From contig JAHECJ010000228.1 of the NCBI GenBank assembly GCA_024641805.1, forward strand, positions 1 through 5,006: 5,006 nt of DNA, given 5' to 3'. Under the pieces are notes generated by a model. That model was not told where the DNA came from. It worked only from the letters and a program-made list of their open reading frames with translations, and did no database searches. Origin of the DNA: Desulfococcus sp. (GTDB lineage Bacteria; Desulfobacterota; Desulfobacteria; Desulfobacterales; Desulfosalsimonadaceae). The translations under genes were made by a program, and so were the position numbers. Within the stretch, counting starts at the first letter, position 1. Every line of letters begins with the position of its first letter. Positions 1 through 5,006 of this stretch are shown here, one piece after another.

Positions 1-306
1 TACTTTTTTTCCGGCTAAATACATAGGCTACCTCAAGGCATAAAATGTTTTTCACAGGAGAACGAAGGATTCTTATTTAAAAAGATATGAATCAAAAACT
101 ATCCGTCAACATTCCAGTGCCCTGCCGGCTTATCGCTCGCCAACACAATCATTATGCCCGAGCTTCTTTGGAAAAGCCAATTTTATTAAATCAGAACCCA
201 TCATTTAAAAAAGGGCAAAGCAAACAAAATCATTCATTGAATCTCTAATTATAATATAAAATCATATCCTTATCATTTACAAGACCCCACTCAAGACAGT
301 TTTCAG
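1..306. other. Upstream region without a supportable gene
   Basis: This 306-base stretch is AT-rich at both ends, with a more GC-balanced core around 111-180. The left edge starts with a run of seven T (4-10), which could be the tail of a terminator or the end of a gene lying outside the window; one + frame reads 13 codons to a TAA at 41-43. An open frame of 53 codons runs from the ATG at 87 to the TAA at 246-248. It has no Shine-Dalgarno at a usable distance (the AAGGA at 65-69 lies 17 bases away) and its translation has no recognisable domain, so I do not call it a gene. I see no tRNA, CRISPR array or clear repeat here. Confidence 0.5.
250..255 (+). promoter_or_regulatory. Candidate -10 box upstream of the hemolysin III gene
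   Basis: The hexamer TATAAT at 250-255 is a perfect sigma70 -10 match in an AT-rich stretch, about 110 bases before the hemolysin III start. A TTGAAT at 237-242 lies only 7 bases upstream, too close to be its -35 box, and nothing at 16-18 bases resembles one. Such hexamers arise easily by chance in AT-rich DNA, so this is a weak call. It implies an untranslated leader of roughly 105 bases. Confidence 0.22.
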
Positions 307-352
307 TTGACAAACCGGCAATATGATCCCATCTTATCCGCAATTGAATTTC

Positions 353-358
353 AAAAGG
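353..358 (+). promoter_or_regulatory. Ribosome binding site that sets the hemolysin III start
   Basis: AAAAGG at 353-358 sits 8 bases before the ATG at 367. The upstream in-frame TTG at 307 has no purine-rich element in front of it. This favours the ATG as the start. Confidence 0.6.
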
Positions 359-366
359 TTTTATTT

Positions 367-1050
367 ATGGAAAAATCCACCTCAAATACCGCACAAGTTA
401 AAGTGGCACCCGTCCACTATTCTCTTGGTGAAGAGATCGCCAACAGCATCACCCACGGAATCGGTGCTGCGCTCAGCGTTGCCGCGCTGGTACTCCTGGT
501 CGTATTCGCCAGCCAGCACAAGGATACCTTCCGGATTATCAGTTTCACCATCTACGGGATCTCCCTTTTTGCCCTCTATCTTGCGTCTACGCTTTACCAT
601 GCATTTACCAATGAAAAGGTAAAACATTTTTTCCGGATCATGGACCATTCGTGCATTTTCATTTTAATCGCCGGCACTTATACCCCGCCCACACTGATTG
701 CCATGCGCGGTTCCTGGGGATGGACCCTTTTCACCATCATATGGGCCATCGCCGTTGGCGGCATGATATTTGAGACCATCAATATCGGGAAATATAAAAT
801 TATTTCCGTCATTATTTACATGAGTATGGGATGGCTGGCCATTATTGCCCTCAACCCCATGCTTGAAGCCCTCCCGCCCGGAATGTTCAAATGGTTCTTA
901 GCCGGTGGGCTTTTTTACACATCCGGCATTATCTTCTACGCATGGAAAAGAATCCCATATAATCATGCCATCTGGCATCTGTTTGTCCTGGGCGGCAGCA
1001 TCACGCACTTTTTCGGTATCCTGTTTTATCTTGCCCTTCAGCCCGCATAA
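367..1050 (+). CDS. Hemolysin III family (TrhA/PAQR-like) seven-helix membrane protein
   Basis: The product is a 227-residue integral membrane protein of the HlyIII / PAQR superfamily (YqfA/TrhA type in bacteria), in the inner membrane. About seven hydrophobic helices are visible, near residues 26-48, 57-77, 90-112, 117-137, 144-163, 173-193 and 203-224. The family metal-site signature is complete: STLYH ending helix 2 (S74, H78), D93 opening helix 3 in RIMDHS, and HxxxH at H200/H204 in helix 7, equivalent to the zinc ligands of adiponectin receptors. The motifs AGTYTPP (102-108) and THGIG (29-33) are also typical. Length fits the usual 200-230 residues. Bacterial members have been linked to membrane-lipid or fluidity homeostasis; the hemolysin name comes from heterologous tests and does not imply a toxin here. 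I chose the ATG at 367 because it has a Shine-Dalgarno; a TTG at 307 would add 20 residues that do not look like family sequence. The gene seems monocistronic: 240 bases and a fresh promoter separate it from the next gene. Confidence 0.93.
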   Translation: MEKSTSNTAQVKVAPVHYSLGEEIANSITHGIGAALSVAALVLLVVFASQHKDTFRIISFTIYGISLFALYLASTLYHAFTNEKVKHFFRIMDHSCIFILIAGTYTPPTLIAMRGSWGWTLFTIIWAIAVGGMIFETINIGKYKIISVIIYMSMGWLAIIALNPMLEALPPGMFKWFLAGGLFYTSGIIFYAWKRIPYNHAIWHLFVLGGSITHFFGILFYLALQPA

Positions 1051-1221
1051 CATATAGAAACAACAACCCATCCATTACCTTTTAACCGCCTGTTGAATGG
1101 ATCGATTCTGCACTGTTTGTCAAAATTGAATCAAAATAAAGTTCGCACTCCTCGCCGCATTCCCTTAATTTTAAGAATAACCATTTAATTTAATTAAATA
1201 AATTATTAATAAAAAAATTTC
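1051..1221. other. AT-rich intergenic spacer between hemolysin III gene and padR-like operon
   Basis: No gene is seen here. A 7-base inverted repeat (ATCCATT 1070-1076, AATGGAT 1096-1102) has a 19-base loop and no T-run after it, so it is a poor terminator candidate. From about 1160 the sequence becomes almost pure A/T and leads into the operon promoter, with CTTAA-TT-TTAAG at 1164-1175 and a larger palindrome at 1183-1199. The A/T tracts directly before the -35 box could act as an UP element. Confidence 0.5.
1183..1199. repeat. 17-bp near-perfect palindrome upstream of the operon promoter
   Basis: ATTTAATT (1183-1190), a single T (1191), then AATTAAAT (1192-1199): two 8-base arms that are exact reverse complements. 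It ends 22 bases before the -35 box at 1222, a position that suits an upstream regulator site. Base composition is so skewed that chance origin is quite possible. Confidence 0.4.
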
Positions 1222-1250
1222 TTGACCGCTATATATACTTTATATATATA
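1222..1250 (+). promoter_or_regulatory. Sigma70-type promoter of the padR-SDR-SDR-GRE operon
   Basis: The -35 box TTGACC (1222-1227, five of six to consensus) and a -10 box TATATA (1245-1250) are separated by exactly 17 bases. The -10 lies in an alternating TA tract, so the register could shift by two. Transcription would start near 1257, giving a leader of about 34 bases to the regulator's start codon. The preceding 40 bases are A/T-only apart from isolated bases, which favours RNA polymerase binding. The in-frame TTG at 1222 is this -35 box, not a start codon. Confidence 0.65.
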
Positions 1251-1263
1251 CAAACTATATATT
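1229..1263. promoter_or_regulatory. Candidate autoregulatory operator (repeated CTATATAT elements)
   Basis: CTATATATA (1229-1237) and CTATATATT (1255-1263) form a direct repeat 26 bases apart, about 2.5 helical turns, flanking and overlapping the -10 box. Between them lies another TATATATATA tract (1241-1250), and the TATATA cores are themselves palindromic. PadR-family repressors commonly bind AT-rich dyad sequences over their own promoters, so autoregulation by the adjacent gene is a reasonable inference. Nothing in the sequence proves binding. Confidence 0.4.
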
Positions 1264-1277
1264 AATCCCGCCCATCC

Positions 1278-1284
1278 AAAGGAG
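1278..1284 (+). promoter_or_regulatory. Strong ribosome binding site that sets a TTG start
   Basis: AAAGGAG at 1278-1284 is followed by 6 bases and a TTG codon at 1291. It is the only good Shine-Dalgarno in this leader and fixes the non-ATG start of the PadR-like regulator. Confidence 0.8.
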
Positions 1285-1290
1285 TTTAAA

Positions 1291-1845
1291 TTGCTCAAAT
1301 ACGCGATACTCGGCCTGCTTCAGTACACTGACATGCATGGCTACCGGATCAAAGAACACATTGAACGTAATTTCGGGCACATGTGGTCCATCAATTACGG
1401 CCAGATATATCCGAACCTGAAAAAACTTTACAATGACGGTTTGGTTGAAATGACGGAAATGGCGCAAAATGGTGAAAAAGGTCCGCCGCGAAAACTCTAT
1501 TCCATCACTGACAAAGGAAAAGAGGAATTCGCAAAATGGCTGGAAATCTCACCGGATAAACCCATGCTGCTGCGCGACCCTTTTTTAATGAAATTTGTTT
1601 TTTTCGGATTCGGAGACGCAAAACGATCACTTGAAATCATTGATGAACAGATTAAACGGTACAAAAGTGACCTGAAGCGTCGAAAAAAGAACCTCAACCG
1701 ATGGGAAAACAGCGGCACTTATGTCCGTCTGACTGCTGAACTCGGCGTCAATCTGAACGAAATGTTTATAAAGTGGCTGGAACATTCAAAACAAGAGATT
1801 GAAAATCAGGAGACTGCGATCTTTCATGAGCAGGCAGGTACCTGA
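1291..1845 (+). CDS. PadR-family transcriptional regulator
   Basis: This is a 184-residue cytoplasmic DNA-binding protein of the PadR family, usually a dimeric repressor released by a small ligand. The N-terminal winged helix-turn-helix spans about residues 1-77: opening LKYAILGLL (2-10), HGYRIKEHI (16-24), the recognition-helix segment containing INYGQIYPNLKKL (34-46), and a wing with PPRKLYSITDKGKEEF (65-80). Residues 85-175 form the helical C-terminal dimerisation domain (AphA/Vir-regulator type), with a charged, lysine-rich helix at 118-138. Length is normal for PadR proteins with this second domain. The start is the TTG at 1291, since the family motif begins directly there and AAAGGAG precedes it; an in-frame TTG at 1222 would add 23 atypical residues and lies inside the promoter. 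It is the first gene of the run, 17 bases before the next, and probably controls its own operon through the TA-rich elements over the promoter. The ligand is unknown; phenolic compounds are known for PadR itself. Confidence 0.93.
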   Translation: MLKYAILGLLQYTDMHGYRIKEHIERNFGHMWSINYGQIYPNLKKLYNDGLVEMTEMAQNGEKGPPRKLYSITDKGKEEFAKWLEISPDKPMLLRDPFLMKFVFFGFGDAKRSLEIIDEQIKRYKSDLKRRKKNLNRWENSGTYVRLTAELGVNLNEMFIKWLEHSKQEIENQETAIFHEQAGT

Positions 1846-1862
1846 AATCTGAAGGGAATGCA

Positions 1863-2858
1863 ATGGAATTTTCCGGAATTTCACTGGTGACCGGCGCGGC
1901 GGGATTTATGGGAAGCCATGTGGTTGAGACCCTTGTTCGATCGGGCATCCGCGTGCGGGCAACCTCCCGGCCCCGCAAAGATACTTCCTTTTTTAAAAAT
2001 CTGGACGTTGAATATGTGCCCGCCGACCTGACAAAACCAGAAACCTTGCCTCCCCTGTTTGAGGGCGGCGTGGACCGGGTGTTTCATCTCGGCGCCATTT
2101 GCAATTTTTCGACCCCATATGAGCAGCTTGCTCCCACTAATGTCGCCGGCGTTGATCACATCACCCGCCTTGCTATTAAAAACAGCATCAGATGTTTCGT
2201 TCATGTGACATCCACCAGCGTATACGGGTATTATAAAGGCTCGCCGTTTTCTGAAAATGACGAACGCGAGCCCATGGATAATTACGGCAGGAGTAAACGC
2301 GACGGCGAAAATATTGTTTTTCAGAAAATAAAAGAAGGGCTTCCAGCCATCATTGTCCGGCCATGCACGGTTTATGGCCCCCGGTGTAATGACGGGGCCG
2401 GCAAAGTATTTTCCCGGCCGTCGGCCATCACGGCGATTCCCGGAAAAGGGAACCAGAAACTGTCCAACATCCGGGCGGAGGATGTGGCCGATGCCGTCCT
2501 TTATTTGTCAACCTTAGACGATGCCGCGGGCAAAATATTCAACCTGTCTGATAACTCCAATCCCACCCTTAAAGAAGCATTAACCCTGGCGTCCCACACG
2601 TTTCAATCAAAGCCGCCCAAACTGCATCTGCCTCTCTCCATCGTTAAAACCGTCGCACGCCTGGACGGATGGATATCCGGCATGAAAGGCAAAATCCCGG
2701 ATCTCGAATATGATGCGACAAAATATTTATATAACGACTATATTGTCGATAACGGCCGGTTAAAAGCCACCGGTTTTAAATTTAAATATCCGGATTTTAA
2801 GGAATCCATGAAACAGATGGGAGAATGGTACTGGAATCAGCCCGGCGTTAAACAATGA
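1863..2858 (+). CDS. Extended SDR: NAD(P)-dependent epimerase/dehydratase or DFR/3beta-HSD-like reductase
   Basis: This 331-residue soluble enzyme has a Rossmann fold of the extended SDR class. The cofactor loop is TGAAGFMGSH (10-19; G11, G14, G17). The second strand ends in TSR (34-36) with no acidic residue, which usually means NADP(H). The active site shows STS (117-119) and YxxxK (Y141, K145), followed by the RPxxxYGP element (166-173). The C-terminal substrate domain (about 175-331) carries an AEDVADA segment (205-211) and a NLSDNSNPTLKEAL-like segment (227-240), as in dihydroflavonol reductase / 3beta-hydroxysteroid dehydrogenase relatives. The reaction is probably a ketone/alcohol interconversion on a cyclic or aromatic-type substrate, but an epimerase or dehydratase role on a nucleotide sugar is not excluded; no sugar-cluster neighbours support the latter. 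The ATG at 1863 has AAGGG at 1852-1856, six bases away. It follows padR by 17 bases and precedes the classical SDR by 43. Confidence 0.88.
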   Translation: MEFSGISLVTGAAGFMGSHVVETLVRSGIRVRATSRPRKDTSFFKNLDVEYVPADLTKPETLPPLFEGGVDRVFHLGAICNFSTPYEQLAPTNVAGVDHITRLAIKNSIRCFVHVTSTSVYGYYKGSPFSENDEREPMDNYGRSKRDGENIVFQKIKEGLPAIIVRPCTVYGPRCNDGAGKVFSRPSAITAIPGKGNQKLSNIRAEDVADAVLYLSTLDDAAGKIFNLSDNSNPTLKEALTLASHTFQSKPPKLHLPLSIVKTVARLDGWISGMKGKIPDLEYDATKYLYNDYIVDNGRLKATGFKFKYPDFKESMKQMGEWYWNQPGVKQ

Positions 2859-2901
2859 ATCCATGCATCATCAATAACCAATCAGAAAATGAGGTAAAAA
2901 G

Positions 2902-3729
2902 ATGAGTCAGACAGTGGTCATCACAGGATTGGCCCAGGGAATGGGCCTGGAAGTGGTCAGGATGCTGGCAAAATCCGGAGACGCCATTGCCGGATTTGAC
3001 ATGGATGCCGATGGCATTGCATCTTTGCAAAAAGAGCTGGATGATCTGGGTGCCCGTCACCACCTGGAGATACTCGATATTACGGACCGCGCGGGTATAT
3101 TAAAGTTCCGTGACCGGGTTCTGGAAAAATTCATCCATGTGGATACCGTTGTCTCGAATGTGGGCATCGGATTTTTCGGACCTTTTGAAGAGATTGACCT
3201 TGAAAAGGCATTGAAATGTCTTGAAATCAACATTATCGGAGCCGCAGCCATATTCCAGGCATTTATCCCCTCGTTACGGAAGGCCGGCAAGGGAAAGCTG
3301 ATTGCCATGTCCTCCCTGGTGGGGCAGCTGCCCTTTCCCTTTGAATCCATTTACAGTGCGTCCAAGTTTGCCATCAGCGGGATGGTGGAGTCCTTTCAGT
3401 ACGAGCTTTCCCCTTTCGGCATCCAGGTGGCAATCATCGAACCCGCCCAGGTATCCACCAGTTTTGCGGCAAAAATTCACGTGCTGCCGCCTGCGGGATC
3501 GCCATACCGCGAACGGGCCGGACGGTTTATCGACCGGGACAATGAACTGATCAAAACAGCAACCACGCCGGTTCAGGCGGCAAAACGCATCGTAGGGGTG
3601 ATCAAATCCCCTCGTTTAAAGCTTCACAACCAGGTGGATTTCATGAGCACTTTTTTTCTGTTCTTGAACCGGATTTTACCCAAATTTATGCGGGATATGA
3701 TATTACTTAATCATATGAATATAAAATGA
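2902..3729 (+). CDS. Classical short-chain dehydrogenase/reductase
   Basis: This is a 275-residue cytoplasmic oxidoreductase of the classical SDR class. Motifs in order: TGxxxGMG (T8, G9, G13, G15); D33 at the end of the second strand, the usual sign of NAD(H) preference; SNVG (85-88), a variant of the NNAG motif; catalytic N110 in LEINIIG; S138 in AMSSLVG; and YSASK (Y151, K155). The Asn-Ser-Tyr-Lys tetrad is complete and spaced as in 3beta/17beta-hydroxysteroid dehydrogenases. EPAQVSTSF (180-188) follows, where the family has PG. The C-terminal 30 residues are hydrophobic and basic (FFLFLNRILPKFMRDM, 251-266), suggesting a lid over a hydrophobic substrate or loose membrane contact. The likely reaction is NAD-linked oxidation of a secondary alcohol or the reverse; the substrate is unknown. 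The ATG has GAGG at 2891-2894, seven bases upstream. It lies between the extended SDR and the glycyl radical enzyme gene with short gaps, so all probably share one pathway. Confidence 0.92.
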   Translation: MSQTVVITGLAQGMGLEVVRMLAKSGDAIAGFDMDADGIASLQKELDDLGARHHLEILDITDRAGILKFRDRVLEKFIHVDTVVSNVGIGFFGPFEEIDLEKALKCLEINIIGAAAIFQAFIPSLRKAGKGKLIAMSSLVGQLPFPFESIYSASKFAISGMVESFQYELSPFGIQVAIIEPAQVSTSFAAKIHVLPPAGSPYRERAGRFIDRDNELIKTATTPVQAAKRIVGVIKSPRLKLHNQVDFMSTFFLFLNRILPKFMRDMILLNHMNIK

Positions 3730-3757
3730 TGGCTTCGACATTATAAAACAGTTTTTC

Positions 3758-3763
3758 AAGGAG
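3758..3763 (+). promoter_or_regulatory. Ribosome binding site of the glycyl radical enzyme gene
   Basis: AAGGAG at 3758-3763 lies seven bases before the ATG at 3771. It is among the best Shine-Dalgarno matches in the window, consistent with high expression of the catabolic enzyme. Confidence 0.8.
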
Positions 3764-3770
3764 AAAAACT

Positions 3771-5006
3771 ATGGAATTACAAGCCCTGGCCTCTCCGAAA
3801 ACCATTGCCGATACCCGGGCCGGCAGACTCCGGGAAAAGATCATCAATGCCCCCCAGGAAATTTGCGTGGAACGTGCGCGCTACCTGACCCAGTCCATGA
3901 AAAAGCATTGGGGCAAAGACCCGTTAACCCGCATGAGCATGGGTCTGGAACATATTCTCGGCAATATCTCCGTCACCATTTACGATGACGAATTGATCGT
4001 CGGATGCCGGACCCGCAAACTGAAAGGCGCTCCCCTGTTTCCGGAAAATAAAATCCGGTGGATCGGCATTGATGTTGAAAATTTTAACTGGCGAGAGGTC
4101 CAATGCGCCCTCATCACTGAAAGCGAAAAAAAAGAAATAATCAAAGATATTATCCCGTTCTGGGAAGGGAAAACCGCTGAAGACCGGTTTGAAGCATTGA
4201 TGCCGGAAGATGTTTTCGGCGATATCGACAAATATATTTTCACCATCATGCTGGAAATTACTTACGGTATCGGCCATTTCACCATGAATCATCCGAAAGT
4301 TTTATCCATGGGACTGTCCGGGATGATTGCGGAGGCGGAAAACAAGATTGGAAGTCTTTCCGCTGATGACCGGGAGGGCGAAAAAGGACTGTTTTATGCC
4401 GCGGTCATCCGGTCGCTGAAAGCAGCCATCGCTTTTGCGAACCGGTATGCGGACCTCGCCGATCAGATGGCTGACCAAACCAAAGACCCGAACCGCAGGC
4501 AGGAGCTGAAAACCATCGCCGGTGTCTGCCGGCGGGTGCCGGAACATCCGGCCCGCACATTTCACGAAGCCATTCAGAGCTTTTATTTTATCCACTTGAT
4601 CGCCCAGATTGAATCCGGCGGCAACTCAATCTCCCTGGGACGACTTGACCGGATCCTTTACCCATATTATAAAAATGACCTTGCCGACGGCCGAATCACA
4701 CCTCAACAGGCCAGGGAACTGGTTTCCCTGCTGTTTCTCAAAACCAATGAAATCTGGAACGTATTGGAAGAAGCCTATATCCCCGGCGGCGAAGGGACCG
4801 AAGGCAAAACCACCCAGAACGTGGTGGTCGGCGGAATCGACGAAATCGGCGCGGACGCCACCAGCGATTTGAGCTATCTCATCCTTGACGCATACGCGGA
4901 TATCCGGACTGTGCAGCCTAATTTCGGTGTCCGGCTGAGTGACAAATCCCCTGAATTCTTTTTCATGCGGGCCATTGAATACGCGAAAGACGGTGTGCTG
5001 CTTCAC
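3771..5006 (+). CDS. PFL-like glycyl radical enzyme, N-terminal half (runs off the window)
   Basis: 412 residues are visible with no stop; family members have about 780-850, so about half is present. Glycyl radical enzymes use a Gly radical and a Cys thiyl radical to cleave C-C, C-O, C-N or C-S bonds under anoxic conditions. Visible landmarks of the PFL domain: TRAGRLREKIINAPQEICVERA-type opening (15-36), DDELIVG (72-78), GAPLFPE (86-92), the PFWEGKT segment (128-134), GIGHF (166-170; H169 aligns with the substrate-binding His164 of glycerol dehydratase), VPEHPARTFHEAIQS (256-270), IESGGNSISLGRLD (280-293), NEIWNV (326-331), QNVVVGG (349-355), and DIRTVQPNFGVR (377-388). The catalytic Cys, expected roughly 30 residues on, and the C-terminal Gly motif are outside. 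It resembles the diol dehydratase / choline lyase / arylacetate decarboxylase branch more than true pyruvate formate-lyase, but the subtype cannot be assigned. It is the last visible gene of the operon, 41 bases after the SDR; a radical-SAM activase would be expected downstream or nearby. Confidence 0.93.
   Translation, partial: MELQALASPKTIADTRAGRLREKIINAPQEICVERARYLTQSMKKHWGKDPLTRMSMGLEHILGNISVTIYDDELIVGCRTRKLKGAPLFPENKIRWIGIDVENFNWREVQCALITESEKKEIIKDIIPFWEGKTAEDRFEALMPEDVFGDIDKYIFTIMLEITYGIGHFTMNHPKVLSMGLSGMIAEAENKIGSLSADDREGEKGLFYAAVIRSLKAAIAFANRYADLADQMADQTKDPNRRQELKTIAGVCRRVPEHPARTFHEAIQSFYFIHLIAQIESGGNSISLGRLDRILYPYYKNDLADGRITPQQARELVSLLFLKTNEIWNVLEEAYIPGGEGTEGKTTQNVVVGGIDEIGADATSDLSYLILDAYADIRTVQPNFGVRLSDKSPEFFFMRAIEYAKDGVLLH

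Noticed and set aside
307..366. Extended start (TTG 307) for the hemolysin III family gene
   Set aside because: No Shine-Dalgarno precedes it and the added 20 residues do not resemble family N-termini; the ATG at 367 has AAAAGG eight bases upstream.
1070..1102. Inverted repeat ATCCATT/AATGGAT as a terminator for the hemolysin III family gene
   Set aside because: The 19-base loop, the AT-rich 7-bp stem and the absence of a following T-run make an intrinsic terminator unlikely.
1229..1263. TA-rich tract as a simple microsatellite with no function
   Set aside because: Its placement between a good -35 box and the start codon, with a 17-base spacer and phased repeats, is better explained as promoter and operator.
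1881..2204. Minus-strand open frame opposite the extended SDR
   Set aside because: The + strand shows the full Rossmann and YxxxK motifs; the antisense translation shows no family features.
3924..4292. Minus-strand open frame opposite the glycyl radical enzyme gene
   Set aside because: It is antisense to clearly conserved GRE sequence, and its own translation has no recognisable domain.
4626..5006. Minus-strand open frame of 126 codons at the right edge
   Set aside because: It overlaps the strongly conserved GRE segments QNVVVGG and DIRTVQPNFGVR on the other strand; an antisense shadow explains it.
3771..5006. Genuine pyruvate formate-lyase (pflB)
   Set aside because: The GIGH, IESGGNS and QNVVVGG elements and the N-terminal LREKIINAP opening match the dehydratase/decarboxylase/lyase branch of glycyl radical enzymes rather than PflB.

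Overview
The window reads as a chromosomal segment of a strictly anaerobic or facultatively anaerobic bacterium. Genes have mid-range GC and the spaces between them are strongly AT-rich. The clearest clue to lifestyle is the first half of a glycyl radical enzyme, an oxygen-sensitive class, at the right edge. Codon choice and gene style would suit a Desulfobacterota (Desulfobacteraceae-like) sulfate reducer, but that is inference from general style; no marker gene is present.

Layout, all on the + strand. Positions 1-306 hold no gene I can support. Positions 367-1050 encode a hemolysin III / PAQR-type seven-helix membrane protein that appears to stand alone. Positions 1051-1290 are an AT-rich intergenic stretch with a near-perfect 17-bp palindrome, a good sigma70-type promoter (TTGACC, 17 bp, TATATA), repeated CTATATAT elements overlapping that promoter, and a strong ribosome binding site.

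From this promoter a tight four-gene run begins: a PadR-family regulator (1291-1845), an extended short-chain dehydrogenase/reductase (SDR) of the dihydroflavonol-reductase / 3beta-HSD-like type (1863-2858), a classical SDR (2902-3729), and a PFL-like glycyl radical enzyme (GRE) from 3771 that runs off the window with 412 residues visible. Gaps are 17, 43 and 41 bases, each gene has its own Shine-Dalgarno sequence, and I see no terminator between them, so one operon is likely.

The most interesting content is this operon. A PadR repressor (a family that often senses small aromatic or toxic compounds) probably controls a catabolic module in which two nucleotide-dependent oxidoreductases, one apparently NADP(H)-type and one NAD(H)-type, work with a radical C-C, C-O, C-N or C-S cleaving enzyme. 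The visible half of the GRE keeps the family fold motifs but departs from the glycerol/diol dehydratase pattern at several substrate-pocket positions, so its substrate cannot be assigned and may be new. The catalytic cysteine, the glycyl radical motif and any activating enzyme lie beyond the right edge.
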